A stretch of DNA of 64,000 bases from contig NZ_CP113797.1 of NCBI RefSeq assembly GCF_026802175.1, forward strand, positions 5,433,026-5,497,025, read 5' to 3'. The notes under the pieces were generated by a model. The model had not been told where the DNA came from. It searched no databases and was given only the letters and a program-made list of their open reading frames with translations. Each line of letters starts with the position of its first letter. The first letter of the stretch is position 1. Origin of the DNA: Thermocoleostomius sinensis A174 (GTDB taxonomy: Bacteria; Cyanobacteriota; Cyanobacteriia; Elainellales; Elainellaceae). Made by a program: the position numbers and the translations under genes. Of this stretch, positions 9,973 to 17,929 are shown one piece after another.

Positions 9973-10458
9973 CTAGATTGCCATTCCCAGCTTCAAGCCC
10001 AACAGCGCATGAAGGAACAACAGACATAGTGCTGCACTGCCTAAATAAGCGTGAGTGGTACGCAGCACTGCTTTATTCTTCCCAAATCCAGTCAGCGCGA
10101 CGACGCTATTGAGGGTTAGCAGCACAATCACAATCGATCCAGTCCAGAAGTGCGGGCTTTGAAAGATTGGTTCGCCTTGCATCACCAGCGACAGCACGCC
10201 GCCTGTGTATCCCAAGGCAATGAACAGAAACATGAACGGCGCAATTTTGCGGTGATCCAGACGGCTTTGCACAGCGGCATCTTTGTTGACTGCCATTAGG
10301 GCTCGACCACGCCACCCTGTTAACCCCACAAAACTCCCCATGACAAACACCACAATTGCCATCATGACCGGATGCCCCCAATGCACGATCGGTTCAGGGA
10401 CACCAAGCGTGCGAAACCAAGCCGCGATCGGCTCCAACCATTCACGAATATTCGACAT
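9973..10458 (-). CDS. DUF4079 family membrane protein
   Basis: This is a 161-residue integral membrane protein of the DUF4079 family, found mainly in cyanobacteria and related to cytochrome b561-like four-helix bundles. Four hydrophobic segments are visible: VMMAIVVFVMGSFVGL, APFMFLFIALGYTGGVL, TGSIVIVLLTLNSVVAL and the terminal LCLLFLHALLGLKLGM. Histidines near helix ends (WGHP, LDHRK, TTHAYLG, FLHALLG) could ligate haem, but that is inference. ATG 10458 is preceded by AAGGAGA; the frame to 10494 has no better site. Function is unknown. Confidence 0.85.
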   Translation of the reverse strand: MSNIREWLEPIAAWFRTLGVPEPIVHWGHPVMMAIVVFVMGSFVGLTGWRGRALMAVNKDAAVQSRLDHRKIAPFMFLFIALGYTGGVLSLVMQGEPIFQSPHFWTGSIVIVLLTLNSVVALTGFGKNKAVLRTTHAYLGSAALCLLFLHALLGLKLGMAI

Positions 10459-10514
10459 TGTGTTCTCCTTTTCTTTCCCTAGCAAGGCAAGCATTAAGAA
10501 ATATTAAGGATATT

Positions 10515-10766
10515 TCATGAACCTGGCAATAGTTGTTCTAGCAATTGGCTGAATTCACTTCTGCCCCAAGTTTGATCGCCCTCATTTGAATCAGACCCAA
10601 CCGGATCAAACACGACAACAAACTCAGCATCGGGAATCAACCGTTGCATCGCCTGAGCGTGCCCCTCCGCATTCGATCGACTGCGAAAGCGATTCACCAC
10701 GACCCGTTGGAAATTTGGCAGTAGACGCACCACCGCCCAGTGATTGAGGCGATCTCGATAAGTCAT
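10515..10766 (-). CDS. conserved hypothetical protein, 83 residues
   Basis: This is a small soluble protein starting MTYRDRLNHWAVVRLLPN, with a GGAGA box 10-12 bases upstream of the ATG. The centre reads VVVNRFRSRSNAEGHAQAMQRLIPDAEFVVVFD, a mixed alpha/beta segment. The C-terminus is acidic and polar. A longer frame to 10904 crosses the apparent ribosome-binding site and lacks conserved sequence. I recognise the start as a widespread cyanobacterial small-protein family without known function. Confidence 0.65.
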   Translation of the reverse strand: MTYRDRLNHWAVVRLLPNFQRVVVNRFRSRSNAEGHAQAMQRLIPDAEFVVVFDPVGSDSNEGDQTWGRSEFSQLLEQLLPGS

Positions 10767-10977
10767 AATTAAATTGTCTCCATGAAAATGTGGAACCAGA
10801 GCCAGTCCCCCGGAGCCTGAGAAACTTGGGAGGGCTGGCTTTTGGTTTTTGATTAATCTGAATCTACCACACATAACCACAAAATGACGCATTGTGACGC
10901 ACAATGTGCTATTTGTAGATATGGTGGTTTAAAGCAGCGTAAAATAGGCTATGTTGCGACATTTTGTGATTGAATTC

Positions 10978-11142
10978 ATGGCTACACGTGGACGTGTGAC
11001 CGCCTATTTGCCAGAGGACATTCAGAAGGCATTGGAGGAATGGGCCGCTGAGGAGAGTCGATCGATCAGTAGTCTGGTAACGTATTTGCTGACTCAAGCG
11101 GTGAAAGAACATCAAGAGCGAAAGTTGAAGGGATCTGATTAA
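10978..11142 (+). CDS. ribbon-helix-helix (CopG-like) DNA-binding protein
   Basis: The product has 54 residues: MATRGRVTAYLPEDIQKALEE, then RSISSLVTYLLTQAVKEH. This is the classic ribbon-helix-helix pattern, a beta strand with alternating polar residues (RVTAYLP) followed by two helices. Such proteins dimerise and bind operators, often as antitoxins or copy-number repressors. The frame extends nine codons upstream to ATG 10951, but ATG 10978 gives the standard start. No toxin gene follows in frame; only a short relic (11160-11265) does. It lies at the start of a decayed accessory patch. Confidence 0.7.
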   Translation: MATRGRVTAYLPEDIQKALEEWAAEESRSISSLVTYLLTQAVKEHQERKLKGSD

Positions 11143-11159
11143 GAATTAGCTTGACGATT

Positions 11160-11265
11160 AGCCTCTGACACCATTGCAGCGTTGCAGAAAATCAATCAGG
11201 ATGCTGCGAAGGATTTTGTTCGGCTGTATTTGGGCAATATTGCTGATGAGTTGGACTTAAAGTAG
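11160..11265 (+). pseudogene. short coding relic without a start codon
   Basis: An open frame reads SDTIAALQKINQDAAKDF and then VRLYLGNIADELDLK before TAG at 11263. No in-frame start codon or ribosome-binding site is present, and a stop lies just upstream. The sequence of its last eight codons resembles another short tail, ADELGLE, that ends at 11592 after the antitoxin-like gene. I interpret both as decayed C-termini of related small genes. The family is not recognised. Confidence 0.35.
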
Positions 11266-11337
11266 TAGTGTTGTGGTTCCGTTGTAGGAAGGCGATCGCT
11301 TAAGCTACGATCGACCCATTAGTTCAGCTTTAACTCA

Positions 11338-11562
11338 ATGCAACCTCAGTTTGAAGTGGAATACTTAACGGATAAAGCCGGTCAACCCAAAGCGGTGGTG
11401 ATTCCGATCGAGCTATGGAATCAGCTATTTCCTCAAGAGGATTTGTCTACGGAAGAGATGGTAGAGGCAATTGAGGACTACTGTTTAAGTCGGGCAATGA
11501 ATGATGCAGAAAATAGCCCACTGCTCGATCGAGATGCAGCATTGGCTTATCTAGAGGAGTGA
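11338..11562 (+). CDS. antitoxin-like small protein, no visible toxin partner
   Basis: The product has 74 residues and starts MQPQFEVEYLTDKAGQPKA, followed by VVIPIELWNQLF. A short strand, a loop with GQPKAVVIP, then a helix fits the N-terminal DNA-binding region of Phd/RelB-like antitoxins. The C-terminal half is acidic (STEEMVEAIEDYC, DAALAYLEE), as in antitoxins that wrap a toxin. A typical type II toxin frame should follow within a few bases. Instead there is only a stop-containing relic (11563-11592), so this may be an orphan antitoxin. The assignment is by pattern, not by recognised family. Confidence 0.6.
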   Translation: MQPQFEVEYLTDKAGQPKAVVIPIELWNQLFPQEDLSTEEMVEAIEDYCLSRAMNDAENSPLLDRDAALAYLEE

Positions 11563-11670
11563 GGCTTTGCCGATGAGCTTGGCTTGGAGTAGGAACCGTT
11601 CACCATTTGCAGTTTTTTACCGTTATTTGCCAGAATAAACCCAGCTTCTTTTTATTCTAGGTGCGCTGCA

Positions 11671-12635
11671 ATGACCGCATTAAAGGGTACGCTGCTTCGT
11701 GGTCGCTACAGAATCACCCAGTCTCTTGGCAGCGGCGGCTTTGGAGATACCTATTTAGCCGAAGATCAGGATTTGCCCGATCGCCCCTTCTGTGTTGTCA
11801 AGCACCTTAGCCCCAAACAGTCCTCTCCAGAGCTTCTCATAACAGCGCGACGCTTGTTCAATGCCGAGGCAATTGTCCTGCACCGCTTAGGACAGGAGCA
11901 TCCAATGGCATCACCCTGGAAATGGTGGAAATTCTGGGGGGGACATTCACGATGGGATCGCCAGCCGATGAGCCAGAGCGACGGGATAGCGAAAGTCCAC
12001 AACGTCAAGTCACGGTTCCGGGATTTTTCATGGGACGGTTTCAGGTGACGCAGGCACAGTATGAGGCGATCGTGGGCAGTAACCCTTCAAACTTTAGTGG
12101 AGCAAATCGTCCAGTTGAACAAGTGAGTTGGAATGATGCGATCGAGTTTTGTGAAAAGCTGAGTCAGCGCACGGGACAAACATATCGATTGCCAAGTGAA
12201 GCAGAGTGGGAATATGCCTGCCGAGCCGGAACCACAACCCCATTTCACTTTGGTGCAACCATCACGACCGATTTAGTGAACTATAACGGTAACTTCACTT
12301 ACGCTTCAGCCCCGAACGGAGAATATCGTCAGCAAACAACGGATGTCGGCAGTTTTCCGCCCAATGCTTTTGGGCTGTACGACATGCACGGCAATGTCTG
12401 GGAATGGTGTCAGGATGTGTGGCATGAGAATTACGCTGGCGCACCGACCGATGGTAGTGCCTGGATAGAAGGTGGAGAGAGTAATAACCGGCTCCTGCGC
12501 GGTGGTTCTTGGAACAACAACCCTAGGAACTGTCGTTCTGCGAATCGCAACAGGAACTTACCGGATAATCGGAACAACAACAACGGCTTTCGGGTTGTTC
12601 TGTCTGCCAGCACTCCTGACTGTCAGAGTCGGTAG
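11671..12635 (+). pseudogene. broken Ser/Thr kinase-formylglycine-generating-enzyme (FGE/SUMF1) fusion
   Basis: The first frame encodes a kinase N-lobe: GRYRITQSLGSGGFGDTYLAED (glycine loop) and VVKHLSP (ATP-binding Lys), up to HRLGQEHP near 11903. There the sequence shifts to another frame reading [19 protein letters not shown], the start of an FGE/SUMF1 (C-type-lectin-like) domain that continues to the stop at 12635. The rest of the kinase, including HRD and DFG, is missing. Intact cyanobacterial relatives have a full kinase followed by this domain, so an internal deletion plus frame change is the simplest reading. The FGE part alone could start at ATG 11922 (237 residues). Its Asn-rich C-terminus is described separately. 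Confidence 0.75.
12496..12632 (+). other. candidate diversity-generating-retroelement variable region
   Basis: This is the 3' end of the FGE-like frame. After LLRGGSW come 12 Asn codons (AAC/AAT) within about 28 codons, in patterns such as [11 protein letters not shown] and NNNNGFR, then a conserved GFRVV tail. In diversity-generating retroelements, target proteins with C-type-lectin/FGE folds carry just such an adenine-rich 3' variable region, ending at a GC-rich initiation site. No reverse transcriptase or second (template) copy lies in this window, so the machinery would have to be elsewhere. FGE domains naturally have a related conserved RGGSW/GFR frame, so alternatives remain. Confidence 0.5.
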
Positions 12636-12826
12636 ATATCAGATTTACCGAGCGTACTCAAGGAGTCCAGACCTGCTCCAGCGATCGAGGCAACTTGATC
12701 CAAAAATCAGCCAAGGTCAGATAGCTTGGTAGATCCACGATCGAACAGCTATCTGATCCAAATATTATGCGCCCACATGTCCATCATTGAATTCTGCAAT
12801 CACCAAATCTCCTTTGGGAAGAAGAG

Positions 12827-14242
12827 TTAGGACAATTGCAGGAGATCGTCGAGTTCAGAGTAGTCCGGTAGGGTGGTGTCGATCGGCTGTCCATTGCGGA
12901 GAACAATGCGATCGTGCTGTGACCGCGAAAACAGTTCACTGTAATATCGCGCTTTGAAGACAATCAAATCGGCTGGCTGTGACGCGGCAATTCGTCCAGC
13001 TTCAGATAAGCCCATTAAGTCGGCAGGGGTCATGGTGACAGTGCAGCACCAATCGCCGTAGGGAGCGTCTAAATGCTCAATTCGCGTGGCTTGTGTGTAA
13101 ACTTCCAGCACATCATGATCGCCAAAAGCATAAAACGGATCGCGGCAGTTGTCGCTGGCGACTGCAACGGGAATTCCCTGGTGCTTCAGTTCGTGTAATA
13201 AGGTGACGCCACGCCAGCGGGGCGTTAGGGAAGGAAAAGATGCAAGGCGAGATGCATCCGGATTGGATGCTGAACGATTTGTCTCTCCATCCTGAATCCA
13301 GCCCCAGGAGGCAGACTGATTGCGATCTTGCAGATATAAGTTGCACATGGGCAAACTAACAATGCCAATCCCTGCTTGTTTTACCAAGGTGAGGGTTTTC
13401 ATGATTTCTGTAGGTGACTGCACAGCCAGACTACAGCAGTGACCACAGACGATTTGCCCTGGAAAATCATGCCGGAGAGCGGCGGCGGCCACACGTCGCA
13501 AGGTGATGGTGTTGGGATTGCCGCTTTCATCGGTGTGAAAATCTAGATCCAGGTTGCGTTCTTTGGCTAGTTCAAACACGCGATCAAGTTGCTTGTCCAA
13601 TTCCTCACTCATCATTGGTAAACCGCCCAAAAGCCCGCCAACTTCGGCAATTTGATCGGCTAGTTTCTCACCTTGTGGTGTTTGAAAATAATCCAGCGAC
13701 ACCAACGATACAGCTTGCAACGTTAGCCGATCGCGCCATTCGTCACGCAAGGATTGAAACACCTCCAGGCTAATATCGGCTTGATTGCCAAATGCGTCAA
13801 TGTGGGTACGAAGTGCTTTTGTTCCGTGAGCATAGCTGCATTTCAAGCCAAACTCCATGCGGCGAAACACATCGTCTGCATTCCAGTATTGTTCGCTGTC
13901 CTTCTGCACAACCGTCAAGGCATGATCAAAGGTTCCCGCTAAATTGGGCGATCGTTCCCATGTGTGCCCTTTGTCCAAGTGGGTGTGCATGTCCACAAAG
14001 CAAGGAAACACAATTCTTCGTTGAAGATCGATTGCAGGAACAGATGCCGGAACAGCAATGGTATTTGGCTGAATTTGTACAATTCTTCCTGATTCCACTT
14101 CTAGACTGACGCAAACGAGACCGTCGCGGGTGGATTGAAGTGTCTGCGTAAGACTGGGTTCTTCTAATAGAGCAACTGGGACATGTGCATTCGTCAGCCA
14201 GTAGTGGGTTGACCCTGGAAAGTCGAAAAAACGGTTGACCAT
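12827..14242 (-). CDS. cytosine-deaminase-like amidohydrolase
   Basis: This 471-residue metal-dependent hydrolase belongs to the CodA branch of the amidohydrolase superfamily. Metal ligands and active-site motifs are readable in order: VDMHTHLDKGH, FHTDESGNPNT, VCGHCCSLAVQSP, SLPMCNLYLQDR and VASDNCRDPFYAFGDHD. CodA-type enzymes deaminate cytosine or related heterocycles, but creatinine- and isoguanine-type members look alike, so the substrate is open. It is the last minus-strand gene after an ABC importer cluster, separated from the permease by a small plus-strand gene. I infer that the importer and this enzyme handle one nitrogen-containing ring compound. Confidence 0.83.
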   Translation of the reverse strand: MVNRFFDFPGSTHYWLTNAHVPVALLEEPSLTQTLQSTRDGLVCVSLEVESGRIVQIQPNTIAVPASVPAIDLQRRIVFPCFVDMHTHLDKGHTWERSPNLAGTFDHALTVVQKDSEQYWNADDVFRRMEFGLKCSYAHGTKALRTHIDAFGNQADISLEVFQSLRDEWRDRLTLQAVSLVSLDYFQTPQGEKLADQIAEVGGLLGGLPMMSEELDKQLDRVFELAKERNLDLDFHTDESGNPNTITLRRVAAAALRHDFPGQIVCGHCCSLAVQSPTEIMKTLTLVKQAGIGIVSLPMCNLYLQDRNQSASWGWIQDGETNRSASNPDASRLASFPSLTPRWRGVTLLHELKHQGIPVAVASDNCRDPFYAFGDHDVLEVYTQATRIEHLDAPYGDWCCTVTMTPADLMGLSEAGRIAASQPADLIVFKARYYSELFSRSQHDRIVLRNGQPIDTTLPDYSELDDLLQLS

Positions 14243-14299
14243 GTTGTTGTTAAAGTAGATGGAGTCGGTGCAAACAGGATCATAAACGCTCTAGCTGAA

Positions 14300-14560
14300 T
14301 TGGAAAACTATCTAGATGCAAAGGGACGAGTTACACAATGGCCGTCTAAGCGCCATCGAGCCAAACAGCGCTTAGTGCTAGAGTATCTGGCGCTGAAATT
14401 CGATCCTACCGTGACTTATACCGAGAAAGAGGTGAATGCGCTGCTGAGACAATTTCACTGTTTTAATGACCCGGCCTTGCTGCGACGAGAATTGTTTGAA
14501 GCTGGATGGCTCGATCGAGAACGCAATGGCTCAGCCTATTGGAGAATAGACAAATGGTAA
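14300..14560 (+). CDS. DUF2087 domain protein
   Basis: The product has 86 residues, almost entirely one DUF2087 domain: YLDAKGRVTQWPSKR, then LVLEYLALKF, YTEKEVNALL and RRELFEAGWLDRERNGSAYWR. This small winged-helix-like module is found alone or behind ArsR-type regulators, so a regulatory role is likely but unproven. The only in-frame start near the domain is TTG 14300; no ATG is available. It sits divergently from the deaminase gene, 57 bases away, and could regulate it. Confidence 0.75.
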   Translation: MENYLDAKGRVTQWPSKRHRAKQRLVLEYLALKFDPTVTYTEKEVNALLRQFHCFNDPALLRRELFEAGWLDRERNGSAYWRIDKW

Positions 14561-14625
14561 AAACAGAAGAATAAGGGATGCCCTACTCCCCGCTCCCTAA
14601 CCCCCTGCTCCCCGATCGCCAACTT

Positions 14626-15519
14626 TTAATTTTCCCGCTTAATGGCGCTTTCATGCCAATGGCGCAATAACAGATCTGAGAAAACCGTAAGAGCCACAAA
14701 AATCATGACACCAAGCAACGTCGTCATGAACAAGGCGGCAAACATCCGAGGAATTTGCAGATTAAAGCTGGAGATTAGAATTTGGTAGGCAATGCCCGAT
14801 CGCGTTCCTCCAGTTCCAGCCACGAATTCAGCCACCACGGCTCCAATCAAAGCCAGTCCACCGCTGATGCGTAAGCCCCCCAGAAAATAGGGCAAGGCAC
14901 TAGGTAGGCGCAAATAGAGGAGGGTTTGCCAGCGGGAAGCTTGATAAAGTTGAAACAGATTGATCAGATTATGATCTGCGCTGTGAAGTCCTAGGGTTGT
15001 GTTTGACAAAATGGGAAAGAATGCCACAATCCACGCACAAATAACCAGCGAAATGAAGGTAGATTGCTCTCCTGGTACAAATTGCCGTACCCAAAGAATG
15101 ATTAATGGCGCGATCGCTACGATCGGTGTCGTTTGCAAAATTACTGCATAGGGAAAGAAACTGCGTTCAATCCATTTGCTTTGCGTAAACACAATTGCAA
15201 TCAGCAGACCCGATACTACGGCTGCAATGAAAGCGACGATTGTGATTTGCAGCGTAATCAACAGCGATGGAAAGAGATCTCCCCAGTCCCTGATCAAAGT
15301 TTGGAGTACAAGTAGAGGCCCAGGCAGAATGTAAGGAGGAGTGTTGGTGAGGCGGACAGCCACTTCCCAACCAATTAGTACTAACAAGCCAACAATGATT
15401 GGCGCTAGCACATCGGGTGAAAGCCACGGTTTCCACGCAGAGACAGGAGAGGCAGACTGTTTACCTGCGCTAAAAGAAACCGTTTGATTAGACGAACGAT
15501 CGAAAGTTTTCACAGGCAA
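14626..15519 (-). CDS. ABC transporter permease (TauC/SsuC/ThiX type)
   Basis: This 297-residue inner-membrane permease of the nitrate/sulfonate/pyrimidine-precursor family has about six helices. The first is near residues 35-55 (LAPIIVGLLVLIGWEVAVRL), followed by LITLQITIVAFIAAVVSGLL. The cytoplasmic coupling loop (EAA-type) falls near RLPSALPYFLGGLRISGG. It works with the ATPase at 16984 and the binding protein at 17930. The GHL10-like gene lies between ATPase and permease. The substrate cannot be read from the permease. Confidence 0.85.
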   Translation of the reverse strand: MPVKTFDRSSNQTVSFSAGKQSASPVSAWKPWLSPDVLAPIIVGLLVLIGWEVAVRLTNTPPYILPGPLLVLQTLIRDWGDLFPSLLITLQITIVAFIAAVVSGLLIAIVFTQSKWIERSFFPYAVILQTTPIVAIAPLIILWVRQFVPGEQSTFISLVICAWIVAFFPILSNTTLGLHSADHNLINLFQLYQASRWQTLLYLRLPSALPYFLGGLRISGGLALIGAVVAEFVAGTGGTRSGIAYQILISSFNLQIPRMFAALFMTTLLGVMIFVALTVFSDLLLRHWHESAIKREN

Positions 15520-15653
15520 AACGACTTACACAAAGATGTCCCTGAGAACACGGTCGCATGTTCTGCTCCAGCTTGACAAGCCTATCCTATCGCAATGACG
15601 CTTGATGGAGTGTTCAAGTTCAACAAGTCGCAACTGATCGAAACTACACAGGT

Positions 15654-16940
15654 TTATTGGAAAAGCTGTTGTAGTTGCGATTGACTGCGAGGAACGGTAA
15701 CGGGAAACAAAGCTTCGTTCAACAGAGTTTCATAGAAAAAGAAGGAAATACCGGCAAAATTGCGATGACGGACGGCGTGGATTTGTTGCTGCAATCGATC
15801 GCTGCTGACCGATTTTTGTTTCAGCCCCGCAAGAAGACCGATGGAAACGGGAATTTGTTGGCAACTCCTGACAACTTCTGGCTTCTCAAGTTCGTTGATC
15901 AAGCTGGTCAAATTGTCTCGATACACTTGCAAAACCAATTCGTCCACCAGTCCGCGCTGAATCCAAGTGAGCCAGTCTACACAATAGTTCGTTTGAGAGA
16001 AAGCCAACGGATTTGGGGAAATGGAAATCACACAATTGGGATGGTTCACTTTAATGCGGTGGACTAAATCACTCAGCAATTCAGTCATTTTCTGAGTCTT
16101 CCAAGCGTTGCGATCGACCGACTTAAACCATTGCGTTAACCAGTTGATGTGGTTCTCTTGATTAAAGCATTGGGTTGTAAATGCATCCTGCCCTAATTCT
16201 ACGGGAAAGCCAAAATGATCATCTAGTTGAATCCCATCCACGTCATAGCGATCGACCACATCCATAATCAAATCCACAAAAAATTGTTTGACTTCTGGAT
16301 GACAAGGATTTAGCCATACAAACGTATCAGGTTTACCATCGGTTCGTTTGGTGCGAATTGGATTTCCAGTTTTGTCGGTGGTCACACAATGGGGTTTTTG
16401 AGTGGCTAAAACCGATTTCGGCAGCGTCGCCAACCCATACTCAAACCAGGGAATCACTCGTAATTGCAGCGCTTTGGCAACGTCTACTATCTCTGCCAAC
16501 ATGTCTCGCGTGGCAAACTTGGGATCGGGAACCGTGGCAGGACCAATAAAGGCTTGGGCGATCGGGCTAGGATATAGGGTGAATCCGCGCTGCCACACCA
16601 CAGGATAAATGGTATTGATACCAAGCTGTTTCAGGTGTTGCAAGCCCTGTTCAATCCTAGCTTTGGATTCTAAAACCCGGCTGTCTACGTTCGTCATCCA
16701 GACGCTGCGAATTTCTTCAAGCTGGGTTTTAACATGCGGTAAGAAGAAATAGCCGATTTTGCCGACAGGTTCGATCGGTTGAGATAGCTTGACCCAGCAG
16801 TGTTGCCCCACACGATAGGCTGCTTCGAGTTCCAGGACTTGCCCGGCGAGCACACTCGCTTTAGCGGAGGCTGACAAATCAGATGATTGGGCCGTTGATT
16901 TTTTGAAAACAGTGGGTTGAGTTACAGTTAGCGACGCCAT
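15654..16940 (-). CDS. GHL10-type putative glycoside hydrolase (DUF187)
   Basis: This is a 428-residue protein of the GHL10 hypothetical glycoside hydrolase family. After a non-conserved N-terminal region of about 75 residues comes EIRSVWMTNVDSRVL, then GINTIYPVVWQRGFTLYPS, WFEYGL and DGIQLDDHFGFP, which trace a TIM barrel of this family. Asp residues in the IQLDDHFG strand are the likely catalytic or binding residues. No signal peptide is evident, unlike many relatives that act outside the cell. Its place inside an ABC importer cluster is unusual and may be coincidental. Confidence 0.82.
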   Translation of the reverse strand: MASLTVTQPTVFKKSTAQSSDLSASAKASVLAGQVLELEAAYRVGQHCWVKLSQPIEPVGKIGYFFLPHVKTQLEEIRSVWMTNVDSRVLESKARIEQGLQHLKQLGINTIYPVVWQRGFTLYPSPIAQAFIGPATVPDPKFATRDMLAEIVDVAKALQLRVIPWFEYGLATLPKSVLATQKPHCVTTDKTGNPIRTKRTDGKPDTFVWLNPCHPEVKQFFVDLIMDVVDRYDVDGIQLDDHFGFPVELGQDAFTTQCFNQENHINWLTQWFKSVDRNAWKTQKMTELLSDLVHRIKVNHPNCVISISPNPLAFSQTNYCVDWLTWIQRGLVDELVLQVYRDNLTSLINELEKPEVVRSCQQIPVSIGLLAGLKQKSVSSDRLQQQIHAVRHRNFAGISFFFYETLLNEALFPVTVPRSQSQLQQLFQ

Positions 16941-16983
16941 TGCCTCTCTGATTCTAGTCTCTGTGGTTGATCAAGCAAGTTGA

Positions 16984-17814
16984 TCAAGCAACCGGATCAT
17001 ACACGCTGGCAGAGTGCGCATTCATTGAGTCAGAGTCAGTTGATTGATTGGCGGCTCGGGACAAGGCCGCCGAAATTTGACGGCAGTAGTCATTGAACAA
17101 TGGAGACGTGCGAAATGCCTCGGTGCGGGGATAGGGGGCGGCGATCGGCACTTCGGTAATGACACGACCGGGACGAGCCGCCATTACCACCACCCGATTC
17201 GACAGATACACCGCCTCGTAAATATTGTGGGTGACAAATACCACCGTCCATTGCATCCGGTTCCACAAGTCCAGTAGATCGCTGTTTAACCGACTGCGGG
17301 TCATTTCGTCGAGGGCACCAAACGGTTCGTCCATCAACAGCATTTCGGGATGGGTCACCAGCGCTCGGGCAATTGATACCCGCATTTTCATCCCGCCGGA
17401 CAACTCACGCGGATAGCATTGCTCAAAGCCGTGCAAATCGACAAGTTCGATCGCTTCCATCACGGCACTTTTGGCGGACCGCTTGGTAATACCTGCTAGC
17501 TTTAGCGGTAAGTAAATATTGTCCCACACTGTTGCCCATGGCATCAGAGCCGCTTCCTGAAACACATAAGCCAGCTTGCGATGTTGAGGTGTATCCTCTA
17601 ACAACGGCGACTGATGCCAAGCAATCTCACCTGAACTTTTTTGCCCCAATCCTGATACCAACCGCAACACCGTACTTTTACCACAACCCGACGGGCCCAA
17701 AAGGCTAACGAATTCACCATGCTGCACCGTCAGGTTCAAATCCTGCAACGCAACCGTGCCATTGGAGTAAACTTTGCTGATATTGCTCAGCGTAATGACA
17801 GGAGTAGGAGTCAT
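16984..17814 (-). CDS. ABC transporter ATP-binding protein (TauB/SsuB/ThiZ type)
   Basis: This 276-residue ATPase energises the importer. Walker A is GPSGCGKST, the Q-loop lies in VFQEAALMPW, the signature is LSGGMKMRVSIARAL, Walker B is LLMDEPFGALD and the switch His lies in VFVTHNIYEAV. All motifs look intact. The C-terminal 50 residues (PYPRTEAF onward) resemble the tail of TauB/SsuB homologues. It is downstream of the binding protein and upstream of the GHL10-like gene on the same strand. Confidence 0.9.
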   Translation of the reverse strand: MTPTPVITLSNISKVYSNGTVALQDLNLTVQHGEFVSLLGPSGCGKSTVLRLVSGLGQKSSGEIAWHQSPLLEDTPQHRKLAYVFQEAALMPWATVWDNIYLPLKLAGITKRSAKSAVMEAIELVDLHGFEQCYPRELSGGMKMRVSIARALVTHPEMLLMDEPFGALDEMTRSRLNSDLLDLWNRMQWTVVFVTHNIYEAVYLSNRVVVMAARPGRVITEVPIAAPYPRTEAFRTSPLFNDYCRQISAALSRAANQSTDSDSMNAHSASVYDPVA

Positions 17815-17929
17815 CTAGGAGTTCCTCTAGCGATCGGGATTAGATGGAGGTGAATCAACAAACCGAGAGATGGTGAAATGGATTTACAGTAGCGTAATCC
17901 ATTCCGCCGCCCATCATAGTCGATCACCT

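Noticed and set aside
12496..12632. Complete diversity-generating retroelement
   Set aside because: No reverse transcriptase, accessory gene or second copy of the region was seen anywhere in the window; only a candidate target is claimed.
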